Source: Bacteroidales bacterium
GTDB lineage: Bacteria > Bacteroidota > Bacteroidia > Bacteroidales > JAAUTT01
Assembly (NCBI GenBank): GCA_012031335.1
Contig: JAAUTT010000285.1
Coordinates: 1 to 6,252, forward strand
DNA: 6,252 bases
Direction: 5' to 3'
Positions 1 to 6,252 of the stretch are shown piece after piece. A program made the position numbers and the translations under genes. The notes under the pieces were generated by a model that did no database searches, was not told the origin of the DNA, and saw nothing but the letters and a program-made list of their open reading frames with translations. The first letter of the stretch is position 1, and every line of letters starts with the position of its first letter.

Positions 1-1
1 G

Positions 2-1043
2 ATACAAACGGCAGCTGTAGATGCTGAAAATGTTCCTGAATTGGTAAATCTGATCAGAAGTTTTAAACCCGATCTGGTTATCAATGTTGCTTTACCTTAT
101 CAGGATCTGACAATTATGGATGCCTGCCTCGAAACAAAGGTGAGTTACCTCGATACTGCCAATTACGAACCCAAAGAAGAAGCCAAATTCGAATATTCCT
201 GGCAATGGGCTTACCAGGATCGTTTTAAACAGGCTGGCATCACCGCTATATTAGGTTGCGGTTTCGACCCCGGTGTTACCAGCATTTATACAGCTTATGC
301 AGCTAAACATCATTTCGATGAGATTCATTACCTCGACATTGTCGACGCCAATAGCCGGCAGTCATGGTAAGGCTTTTGCTACAAATTTCAACCCCGAAAT
401 CAATATCCGTGAGGTTACCCAAAAGGGTAAATACTGGGAAAATGGCAAATGGATTGAAACGGAACCGCACGAAATTCATAAACCACTGAACTATCCCGAA
501 ATTGGCCCTAAGGAAAGTTATGTGATTTATCACGAAGAGCTCGAATCGCTTGTTAAAAACTTCCCAACCCTGAAACGGGCTCGTTTCTGGATGACATTCG
601 GTCAGGAGTATCTTACGCATCTGCGCGTGATTCAGAATATTGGCATGGCCCGTATCGATCCTGTAATGTATAAAGGTGTTGAAATTGTTCCCATCCAGTT
701 CCTGAAAGAAGTATTGCCTAATCCGGGCGATCTTGGAGCAAATTACACCGGCTGGACTTCCATAGGTTGCCGTATCCGTGGTATTAAAGATGGTAAGGAA
801 CGTACCTATTATGTTTACAATAACTGCAGTCACGAAGCCGCATACAAGGAAACCGGCACTCAGGGCGTAAGCTATACAACAGGTGTACCTGCCATGATCG
901 GCGCCATGATGTACCTGAAAGGTCTCTGGAAGAAACCGGGTGTATTCAATGTTGAAGAATTCGATCCCGATCCTTTTATGAACGAACTCAATATCCATGG
1001 TTTACCATGGAAGGAGATGTTCGATGTGGATCTGGAAGTATAA
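2..1043 (+). CDS. Carboxynorspermidine (carboxyspermidine) synthase, 5'-partial, one frameshift
   Basis: Saccharopine-dehydrogenase-like enzyme that uses NADPH to condense L-aspartate semialdehyde with putrescine or 1,3-diaminopropane, giving carboxyspermidine or carboxynorspermidine in the cytoplasm. The gene enters from the left edge. About 346 residues are visible of a family length near 400, so the N-terminal Rossmann GxGxxG segment is missing. Recognisable stretches are KPDLVINVALPYQDL, YLDTANYE, GCGFDPGVTS, GSHGKAFATNFNPEINIRE, KGKYWENGKW and the C-terminal GTQGVSYTTGVPAMIGA. Frame 2 runs to codon AAT (350-352); an extra A near 353 then moves the reading to frame 0. Removing it turns VDAN-SRQSW-stop into VDAN-AGSHGKAF, the expected family sequence. 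The TTG at 41 is internal, not a start. The downstream neighbour is nspC, the next enzyme of the route. The family call is confident; whether the substrate is putrescine or diaminopropane cannot be read from the sequence, although putrescine is usual in Bacteroidota. Confidence 0.92.
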
Positions 1044-1051
1044 TTAGTCGG

Positions 1052-1301
1052 AAGTAGTAAGTCGTAAGTAGTTCTAAGAAAATTAGAATTATTGTTGAAT
1101 TGCCTCCTCTCACCCCTCAGTCCCCTGAAGGGGAAGTTCCAATCGCACAGTGGGTTGAAGTTCTCCCCTTTAGGGGAGTCAGAGGGGTGCGGGAGGGGAA
1201 TTCATATTTTTATAGACACTAGTTAGTCTTAAGTCGTAAGAATAAATACATATACATCAATTGTATTAATAAATTGTCTTACTACTTACGACTTGGTACT
1301 T
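1052..1301. repeat. Nested inverted-repeat element between the two polyamine genes
   Basis: The 272-base gap between the synthase and nspC is mostly repeat structure. The outer ends, 1052-1072 and 1281-1301, are inverted copies matching at 19 of 21 positions, including a perfect 14-base core aagtcgtaagtagt (1059-1072). A third partial copy, aagtcgtaag, lies at 1231-1240, and the left end is itself a degenerate tandem (1045-1071). Inside sits a G/C-rich imperfect palindrome (listed separately). The layout resembles a small non-autonomous element with terminal inverted repeats, but I see no clear target-site duplication and no coding capacity. It may instead be a phylum-typical intergenic repeat or a transcriptional attenuator. 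Confidence 0.6.
1097..1203. repeat. Imperfect palindrome with two internal hairpins (cruciform-like)
   Basis: Left arm 1097-1138 and right arm about 1160-1203 are inverted copies: gaatt (1097-1101) pairs with aattc (1199-1203), and cacccctc (1111-1118) pairs perfectly with gaggggtg (1182-1189). Each arm also folds alone: tcccc-tgaa-gggga at 1121-1134 and ctcccc-ttta-ggggag at 1163-1178. The whole can therefore form one long stem or a four-way structure with two side hairpins. From memory, CCCCTnnAGGGG palindromes are frequent between genes in Bacteroidota; copy number cannot be judged from this window. It lies between co-directional genes, so it could lower read-through into nspC. Confidence 0.75.
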
Positions 1302-1315
1302 GATACTTATTTAAA

Positions 1316-2458
1316 ATGGCAGTCGATTTTAGCAAAATACCATCACCTTGTTATGTGTTGGACGAATCGTTATTGAGAAGGAACCTGGAGATAATCAGTC
1401 GGGTTCAGCAGGAGGCAGACGTAGAAATTATTATGGCATTTAAAGGCTTTGCCATGTGGAGTGTATTTCCCTTGGTAAGGCAATACATAAAAGGAGCAAC
1501 TGCCAGTTCGGCATTCGAAGCACGTCTTTCGGTGGATGAAATGAAGTCGCTGGCCCATACCTATGCACCTGTTTACCGCGACCAGGATTTTGAAGATATC
1601 CTGGAGTGCAGCAGTCATATTACATTTAACTCTGTAAACCAGTTAAAGCGGTTTTTACCCCGGATTAAAACCTATCATCGCCCTGTTTCGGTTGGTTTGC
1701 GTGTGAATCCCGAATACTCTGAAGTGGGAACAGCTTTGTATAACCCCTGTTCGCCCGGATCGAGGCTGGGAGTTTTAACCGAAGAGCTTAACGGCGAACT
1801 GCCTGATGGAGTCGATGGCTTACATTTCCATGCTTTGTGCGAATCGGGTGCCGAAAATCTCGAGCAAACCCTGGTTGAATTCGAAAAGAGATTTGGAAAG
1901 CTTATTCCCAAAGTTAAATGGGTAAACATGGGAGGTGGGCACCTGATGACCCGTAAGGGTACGATATCCAACATCTTATTAAAATTTTACGTGACTTTAA
2001 AAACCGGTACAATGTTCATGTGATACTTGAACCCGGTGCCGTTTTTGCCTGGGAAACAGGTTATCTTGTTCCACTGTGGAAGATATAGTCGTAAACCGGG
2101 GCCTGACAACTGCCATGCTCGATGTTTCCTTTACGGCGCATATGCCCGATTGTTTAGAAATGCCTTATAAACCAAGGATCACAGGTGCTCATTTCGATCC
2201 TGTTCCGGGAAAACCAACTTATCGCATGGGTGGTAACAGCTGTTTATCGGGCGATTTTGTCGGTGACTGGAGTTTTGATAAAACGCTCTCAATCGGCGAC
2301 CGGATCATTTTTTGAAGATATGATTCATTATACCATGGTAAAAAACTTCATTTTTCAATGGAGTACAGCATCCATCCATAGGAATATGGACGGAGAACAA
2401 CAATTTTAAACTCGTTCGACAATTTGGATACGAAGACTATAAAAACAAACTTTCCTGA
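1316..2458 (+). CDS. nspC: Carboxynorspermidine/carboxyspermidine decarboxylase NspC, four frameshifts
   Basis: PLP-dependent decarboxylase of the alanine-racemase/fold-III group; it removes CO2 from carboxyspermidine or carboxynorspermidine to give spermidine or norspermidine. ATG 1316 opens MAVDFSKIPSPCYVLDESLL, the normal N-terminus. In the restored protein, K43 (IMAFKGFAMW) is the expected PLP Schiff-base lysine, followed by HFHALCE (170-176), NMGGGHLMTRKG (204-215), EPGAVFAWETGYLV (from 239) and GNSCLSGD with C310, the conserved C-terminal active-site cysteine. Four single-base indels interrupt it: a lost T after 1960 (GGT-TAC), a lost T near 2070 (GTT-TCC), an extra T in the T run 2308-2313 and an extra A in the A run 2340-2345. 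They sum to zero, so the final frame equals the first; the product is 380 aa, normal for the family, ending FGYEDYKNKLS with TGA 2456-2458. No clear Shine-Dalgarno sequence is visible. It acts directly after the upstream synthase. Confidence 0.93.
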
Positions 2459-2464
2459 AAAAAT

Positions 2465-2508
2465 AACAGGCTGCTTCAGAAAGTAAATCATTATCGGCAG
2501 CCTGTTTT
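2465..2508 (+). terminator. Rho-independent-type terminator after nspC
   Basis: A perfect 10-bp stem, aacaggctgc (2465-2474) with gcagcctgtt (2497-2506), encloses a 22-base loop and is followed by TT. It begins six bases after the corrected nspC stop at 2458, which independently supports that stop rather than the earlier out-of-frame stops at 2315 and 2409. Confidence 0.8.
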
Positions 2509-2692
2509 GTCAGACAGATAAAATTCAGTTGGCCAATAGCGGATTCACATGTTACATTGGCCTGATTTACACCCCAGGTAATTGCGGTACTCGTTAAGGG
2601 CCTTATGGGACAGAAATTTTCGTTTGTTGCTGGGGATATATTTTCAACTACTTTATTATTTTTACTTTTATCCAGCCAATAAATAATAAATT
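2509..2692. other. Intergenic leader region upstream of the HU-like gene
   Basis: No coding signal was seen on either strand. A weak hairpin is possible between ggccaat (2531-2537) and attggcc (2556-2562) with an 18-base loop. The last 50 bases are AT-rich. TAttTTTa at 2657-2664 and TAtaTTTt at 2637-2644 each resemble the Bacteroidota -7 box TAnnTTTG, but neither has a properly spaced TTTG upstream, so no promoter is called. Confidence 0.35.
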
Positions 2693-3400
2693 ATGGAAGA
2701 AGTATTTCATCACATTAAGGCCAATTTACATCCTAACCATCTTTTATCAAAGCAAGATGAATATATACCAAGGGTTTGTTCGGAGAAAACATTAAATATT
2801 AAAGAAATATGCGAATCGGCCGTAAACAGGGGAGGGGCTACCGGCACAGCTCTGGAAATGGAGAATAAGGTTTCTATGTTTCTGAAGGAGATGGCTTATC
2901 TTTTAAGCAATGGGTATTCGGTAAATACGGGGTATTTCACAGGAAGCGCACATTTAAAGGGAGTGTTTGTTAATGCTAAGGAGAAATTTAACCCGTCGAA
3001 ACATTCCGTTAGTTTTTTGTTTAAGCAAGGCGAATTGCTTCGTCAGGAGTTAAAAAACCTACGGGTGGATATACTCGGTATTGCTAAAAATGTAATGTTC
3101 ATCTCTGGGGTTATCGATTTAAAAACCGGTTCGGTTAACAACATTATAACGCCTAATCGCAATTTGAATATTAAGGGGAGCAAAATTAAAATTGCAGGAA
3201 ATTCCGAAACTGGCGTTTATCTGAACCGCTTAGAAACAGAAGAAAGGATAAAAATAGAAACCCAGGATTTGGTGGTAAATCATCCCTCTGAACTAATGAT
3301 TGTTCTTCCTGATTTATTACCAGGAAAATATAAGCTGGAAGTAGTTACCCAGTATTCGGGCAATGCCCTTTTAAAAAGCACCACGCAGTTGTGTATTTGA
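2693..3400 (+). CDS. HU-like DNA-binding domain protein with C-terminal DUF4469 domain
   Basis: A 235-residue protein in two parts. The N-terminal ~120 residues match the HU-like DNA-binding family of Bacteroidota: LHPNHLLSKQDEYIPRV, SEKTLNIKEICESAVNRGG, a helical stretch, then GYSVNTGYFTGSAHLKGVF and FNPSKHSVSFLF, ending LRVDILG. The C-terminal part (about 130-235) fits DUF4469, an Ig-like beta domain: DLKTGSVNNIITPNRNLNIK, GSKIKIAGNSETGVYL, NHPSELMIVLPDLLPGKYKL and VVTQYSGN. The usual reading is a non-secreted nucleoid-type protein of unknown function; no signal peptide is present. ATG 2693 fits the family start and follows an AT-rich leader without a Shine-Dalgarno sequence. The gene is a single transcription unit, isolated by the upstream terminator and facing a convergent gene. 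The last residues (LLKSTTQLCI) look atypical: one more A in the run 3373-3377 would give LLKKHHAVVYLKKY ending at 3411, so a small sequencing indel is possible here too. Confidence 0.88.
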   Translation: MEEVFHHIKANLHPNHLLSKQDEYIPRVCSEKTLNIKEICESAVNRGGATGTALEMENKVSMFLKEMAYLLSNGYSVNTGYFTGSAHLKGVFVNAKEKFNPSKHSVSFLFKQGELLRQELKNLRVDILGIAKNVMFISGVIDLKTGSVNNIITPNRNLNIKGSKIKIAGNSETGVYLNRLETEERIKIETQDLVVNHPSELMIVLPDLLPGKYKLEVVTQYSGNALLKSTTQLCI

Positions 3401-3474
3401 AGAAATATTAACAGTGAAGTAATTTCTGAGTTATATAAACTCCATATATTCTTATAAACGATCATCCTTTGAAG

Positions 3475-3540
3475 ATGCGATAAACTTATCGATTCTTTAG
3501 CGATAACATGGTCGAATATCATGCGCTAAGGTTATCGCAT
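3475..3540. repeat. Cluster of ATGCGATAA-type direct and inverted repeats, possible two-way terminator
   Basis: Four related words lie in 66 bases between convergent genes: atgcgataa (3475-3483), agcgataac (3499-3507), atgcgctaa (3521-3529) and the inverted ttatcgcat (3532-3540). They allow competing stems: atgcgataa with ttatcgcat (9 bp), gcgataac (3500-3507) with gttatcgc (3531-3538, 8 bp), and ttagcg (3497-3502) with cgctaa (3524-3529). A short dyad, cgataa-ac-ttatcg (3478-3491), overlaps the first copy. The place suggests transcription ending for both flanking genes; a protein-binding array is also possible. No long T run follows any stem. Confidence 0.5.
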
Positions 3541-3590
3541 AGTTAAGAAATGCATCGTTGCAATTGCTTAATCCAGACATTTGTTTAATC

Positions 3591-4328
3591 TCATTGCATG
3601 CATTGTACCCAGAAATAGTAACTCACTGAAGCATAATTGTACTTTTCTTTGCTGCTGAATATAGCGGTATGGAAATAGGATTTAGATGTGTTTTCGTTAA
3701 TTTCAGTTTCGGATAAATAATAGCCGCAGTTATAGGCAGTAGCATAGAACATGATATTGTTACCGGTTACCTGGCCTGATAAATGAGGAAATTTGTGATT
3801 CATAACTTTTATAAACCACACCAGGTACTGAACCTGCCATGCTTCGCTGTCGAGCCTTTCTATTCTCTCGCGCCGGGCTTTTGGGGTTTGGGTTGTATCA
3901 ATATATTTTATCAGAGAATCTTTAATTCGGAGATTTACTTTTATATCGGCCTCCAGATGTTCTGCAAATTCAGGTTTAATCTGAAACCGACCTACAGAAA
4001 AATTGGCATAATCCTGTCCGTACTGCACATACAGTGTTTTCAAAGCCTGAACCTCCATCAGGTCGCGGAGATAAGAATACCGGATGAGTTCAGGGAAAAC
4101 AATGGATTTGGCAAAGCATGGATCGATATTATTTCGGATCAGCGTTGATGTAATCCATTTATTATTATCGAGATATTGTATAGCCGCAATATATTGGTTC
4201 CCAAAAATATTTTTATAATCTGGTTTGTCATCAACCTGACTACTAAGGAATTCATGAGGAAGGGTAAGCCATATAATTAAGGCAGTTATTCTATAACTCA
4301 CGCGAATAAAGGACAAGATCTTTTTCAT
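3591..4328 (-). CDS. Putative secreted protein with lysozyme/lytic-transglycosylase-like motifs
   Basis: A 245-residue protein of uncertain function. The N-terminus MKKILSFIR followed by hydrophobic ITALIIWLTLP (14-24) suggests a signal peptide or membrane anchor, so it probably acts in the envelope. The mature part has FPELIRYS (78-85), a likely acidic residue E80 or E92, then ANFSVGRFQIKPEFAEHLE (108-126) and ATAYNCGYYL (196-205). The order acidic residue, GxFQIxP, YNxGY recalls SLT/goose-type lysozyme folds, where a glutamate cleaves peptidoglycan. The E80-to-GRFQ gap (33 residues) is longer than usual for SLT enzymes, so this is an inference from short motifs only. A charged helix (about 149-165, KARRERIERLDSEAW) lies between. 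ATG 4328 overlaps the end of the upstream gene by 38 nt in another frame; no other methionine is available before residue 91, so this start is preferred. The overlap suggests translational coupling. Confidence 0.55.
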   Translation of the reverse strand: MKKILSFIRVSYRITALIIWLTLPHEFLSSQVDDKPDYKNIFGNQYIAAIQYLDNNKWITSTLIRNNIDPCFAKSIVFPELIRYSYLRDLMEVQALKTLYVQYGQDYANFSVGRFQIKPEFAEHLEADIKVNLRIKDSLIKYIDTTQTPKARRERIERLDSEAWQVQYLVWFIKVMNHKFPHLSGQVTGNNIMFYATAYNCGYYLSETEINENTSKSYFHTAIFSSKEKYNYASVSYYFWVQCMQ

Positions 4329-5348
4329 TTTCGAGTGAAAGCCATTTGAGTGTCACTTTGCCGTCTTTCTCAATGGCTGTGATTTCCATGGGAGACATGA
4401 ATGTTTTCCCATCGCTGAAAAATATCTTATCGTACGAGGCCACAGCATATTTTTTACCATCGGAACTGAGGTAGGTCTGACAGGTATTCACATTCATATC
4501 AGTAAACTCTTTTACTTTTACACCATTGATATATAATACATCGTTCACCGACATAATCCAGTTACCATTTTTAGTAAAACCAGGATTGTTGCTGTAGAAA
4601 GAATTCAGAGGGAATGGACCAAATTTGGTAGTGCCATTTACAAGAACATACGAATTGGGTTTTGGGGCATTTTTTACTTTTTCCTCCTGTTCTTTGGCCC
4701 ATTTCATGATTTCCTCCTGTGTCATTTTAGAGAAATCTTTATTCAGCATCGACATATCCACAGCCTCTCTTTCGTTGACAGCAATCAGATACTTCTTTTC
4801 AACAGGGCTCACCTGAATTTTCTCCACATCACCCTTTAATGCCACATTTAAACCCTCGGAGGTAACCAGAGATGCATTCATATTCTGATCAATAATAATA
4901 GCAAAGAATCCTTTTTTATCGGGCCATACATGTAATGGGAAATCAATTGGTAAGGTCCGTATGTTTTATTATTAAGCTTGATGGAATAGGTTCCGTTGTC
5001 GTTCGCGGATAAATAGCTAAGATTGGCTTCGCTATTTTCCATGGGCTGATAAACGGAACATTTATTATTCTCGTCATCATGAATTTCCATGTGTGTTTCT
5101 TCCAATTCCTCAATATCATCGAACGGCCCTTTTCGGACACCATTGTTGTACACATAGTATTTATCTCCCATTTTTGTTGTTAACGATACCTGATTGTTAT
5201 TAATCAACAACGATAAATGGCTTTCGGCATACATGATAACTTCATTGGGTTGAAGGGAAATGACAACTTTCCGGTTGGCGGCAGGACTCTGGCTAAAACC
5301 CTGCAATGCTCCGGAAAAAAGGACGACGATAAACAATAGTTTTTTCAT
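4291..5348 (-). CDS. Secreted protein with repeated 'NG..GPF' beta motifs, one frameshift
   Basis: No named family is recognised. The start is ATG 5346-5348, giving a signal peptide MKKLLFIVVLFSGALQGFSQ with cleavage likely after Q20; an upstream in-frame ATG at 5406-5408 would put 20 unlikely residues before it. The restored protein has 352 residues. Similar beta modules recur: YVYNNGVRKGPF (65-76), IKLNNKTYGPY (123-133), VLVNGTTKFGPF (235-246), LYINGVKVKEF (about 272-282) and SSDGKKYAVASYDKIFFSDG (295-314). They resemble blades of a propeller-like fold. A charged helix rich in K and E (about 200-228) interrupts the series. One base is missing near 4945-4946: after Q134 the reading must shift to give FDFPLHVWPDKKGFFAIIID, joining two apparent frames (5348-4878 and 4881-4291). 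The protein is presumably periplasmic or surface-exposed. Its 3' end overlaps the next gene by 38 nt. Confidence 0.7.
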
Positions 5349-5453
5349 ACGTATAAATTTATTTTTAAAGGTTGTATGGAATACGCCATGATGTTGGAAT
5401 TTAATCATTTCGACTGGTGTTTATCAATCATGGCTATTTCATTCAATTAATTC

Positions 5454-5490
5454 CGAAGGCTCAATTAAAATATAAATCAATTGGCCTTCG
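5454..5490 (-). terminator. Hairpin downstream of serine dehydratase
   Basis: cgaaggc (5454-5460) pairs with gccttcg (5484-5490), and AATT segments just inside the stem can extend it after a small bulge. It starts 31 bases past the serine dehydratase stop on the minus strand. It is followed there by AT-rich sequence rather than a pure T run, so it is a probable but not classic terminator. It separates this gene from the downstream secreted-protein pair. Confidence 0.5.
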
Positions 5491-5520
5491 CTTGAGAATA
5501 CTGAGTAATCGCTTAAAATT

Positions 5521-6252
5521 TTAAATATCTTCGGGACCAAATAAAGCGAGTCCGCCTAAGGAAGTCTCTTTATAAAACCGGGGTAAGTCATGACCTGTTT
5601 TTTTCATGGTTTCTACCACCTGATCGAAGCTTACTCTATGTCGTCCGTCGGAAAGCAGTGCATATGTATTATGATTTAAAGCACGTGCAGCTGCAAAAGC
5701 ATTGCGTTCAATGCAGGGAATCTGCACCAGCCCGAGGATAGGGTCGCAAGTAAGTCCGAGATGATGTTCCAGTCCCATTTCGGCAGAATATTCAATCTGA
5801 TAAATTGAACCACCCATCATTTGGGTAGCGGCGCCCGAAGCCATTTGCGCAGGCGGTGCCAAACTTCACCCTGGCAACCAACTTCGGCTCCGGAAATTGA
5901 AGCATTTCTTTTTACAAGATTCCCAATTAATCCGGCTGTTGCCAAAGCTTTAATAACTGAATTGTGGGTTATCTTGTATGTTTCTGATGGTATAACAATA
6001 CAGCAGGCATTACTGCACAAGCACCACATGTTGGAGCCGTTACAATTTTACCACCTGAAGCATTTTCCTCTGATACAGCGAGCGCATAAGAGAAAAGAAG
6101 CACACGCTTTTGAATAGGTCCTTTATATGCTTTGGCTTTCAAATAATATGAACTGGCTTTACGGGCAAGTTTCAATCCACCAGGCAGAGAACCTTCGGTA
6201 TTCAAACCTTTTTTAATGGCTTGCTGCATTGTACTCCATACTTCTTCAAGAT
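5521..6252 (-). CDS. sdaA: L-serine ammonia-lyase, iron-sulfur type, 5'-partial, three frameshifts
   Basis: Deaminates L-serine to pyruvate and ammonia using a [4Fe-4S] cluster in the cytoplasm. Only the C-terminal ~242 residues, roughly half of the usual single-chain enzyme, lie in the window; the start is beyond 6252. Visible signatures are [118 protein letters not shown] and the terminal [16 protein letters not shown]. The three cluster cysteines known from the family (GCQ, TCD, IPC) are present; after correction their spacing is 42 and 11 residues, as expected. Three indels break the frame: a lost base near 5975-5980 (between YHQKH and ITHNS), an extra base in AAA 5861-5863 and another in TTT 5844-5846. 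Removing the last two restores [19 protein letters not shown]. The stop is at 5521-5523. The three short reading frames here are parts of this one gene. Confidence 0.93.

Noticed and set aside
303..998. 231-residue open frame on the minus strand
   Set aside because: It lies antisense to the clearly conserved carboxynorspermidine synthase and has no recognisable domain; a shadow of codon usage.
1370..1974. Minus-strand frames of 82 and 99 residues across nspC
   Set aside because: Antisense shadows of a strongly conserved gene; no features of their own.
2185..2409. Separate 74-residue frame at the nspC 3' end
   Set aside because: Most of it overlaps the true nspC frame out of phase; only about ten codons between the two insertions (2314-2340) read the real protein.
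1316..2458. nspC as a true pseudogene
   Set aside because: The four indels sum to zero, the restored protein has normal length, and the PLP lysine, C310 and all motifs are intact, which is unlikely for a decayed gene.
3783..4148. 121-residue plus-strand frame
   Set aside because: Antisense to the 245-residue secreted protein, with no signal peptide, domain or credible start context.
4878..4881. ATGA stop/start overlap suggesting two coupled genes
   Set aside because: The ATG is residue 157 of one protein; the sequence just upstream in that frame (FPLHVWPDKKGFFAIIIDQN) is coding and joins to the N-terminal part after one base correction.
5821..6117. 98-residue plus-strand frame
   Set aside because: Antisense to conserved serine dehydratase sequence.

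Overview
The window looks like a chromosomal segment of a Bacteroidota bacterium. It is AT-rich, its start codons lack clear Shine-Dalgarno sequences, its predicted secreted proteins carry short Lys-rich signal peptides, and it encodes an HU-like/DUF4469 protein and a carboxyspermidine-type polyamine pathway, both common in that phylum. No RNA gene, CRISPR array, transposase, phage gene or defence gene was found.

Layout, plus strand: (1) 2-1043, the C-terminal ~346 residues of carboxynorspermidine (carboxyspermidine) synthase; (2) 1044-1315, an intergenic element with nested inverted repeats; (3) 1316-2458, nspC, carboxynorspermidine decarboxylase, followed at once by a hairpin terminator; (4) 2693-3400, an HU-like DNA-binding-domain/DUF4469 protein. 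Minus strand, read right to left: (5) 6252-5521, the C-terminal ~242 residues of an iron-sulfur L-serine ammonia-lyase; (6) 5348-4291, a secreted protein with repeated 'NG..GPF' beta motifs; (7) 4328-3591, a secreted protein with faint lysozyme/lytic-transglycosylase-like motifs, whose start overlaps gene 6 by 38 nt. The two gene sets converge on 3401-3590, which holds a cluster of ATGCGATAA-type repeats.

Genes 1 and 3 are consecutive steps of the alternative spermidine route: aspartate semialdehyde condenses reductively with a diamine, and the carboxy-polyamine is then decarboxylated. The other genes have no evident link to this pathway. Genes 6 and 7 are probably co-expressed because they overlap.

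The dominant anomaly is that four of the six genes are broken by single-base insertions or deletions: one in the synthase, four in nspC, one in the GPF-repeat gene and three in serine dehydratase. Correcting each one restores a normal family protein with all key residues, and I saw no in-frame nonsense substitution in the restored frames. This pattern fits uncorrected indel sequencing errors better than gene decay. I therefore annotate each as one gene, give the position of each indel, and treat the short separate reading frames as artefacts. I see no convincing undescribed system. The best leads are the nested palindromic element, the gene 6/7 pair, and a correctly phased A-AAA-AAG slippery heptamer in gene 6.
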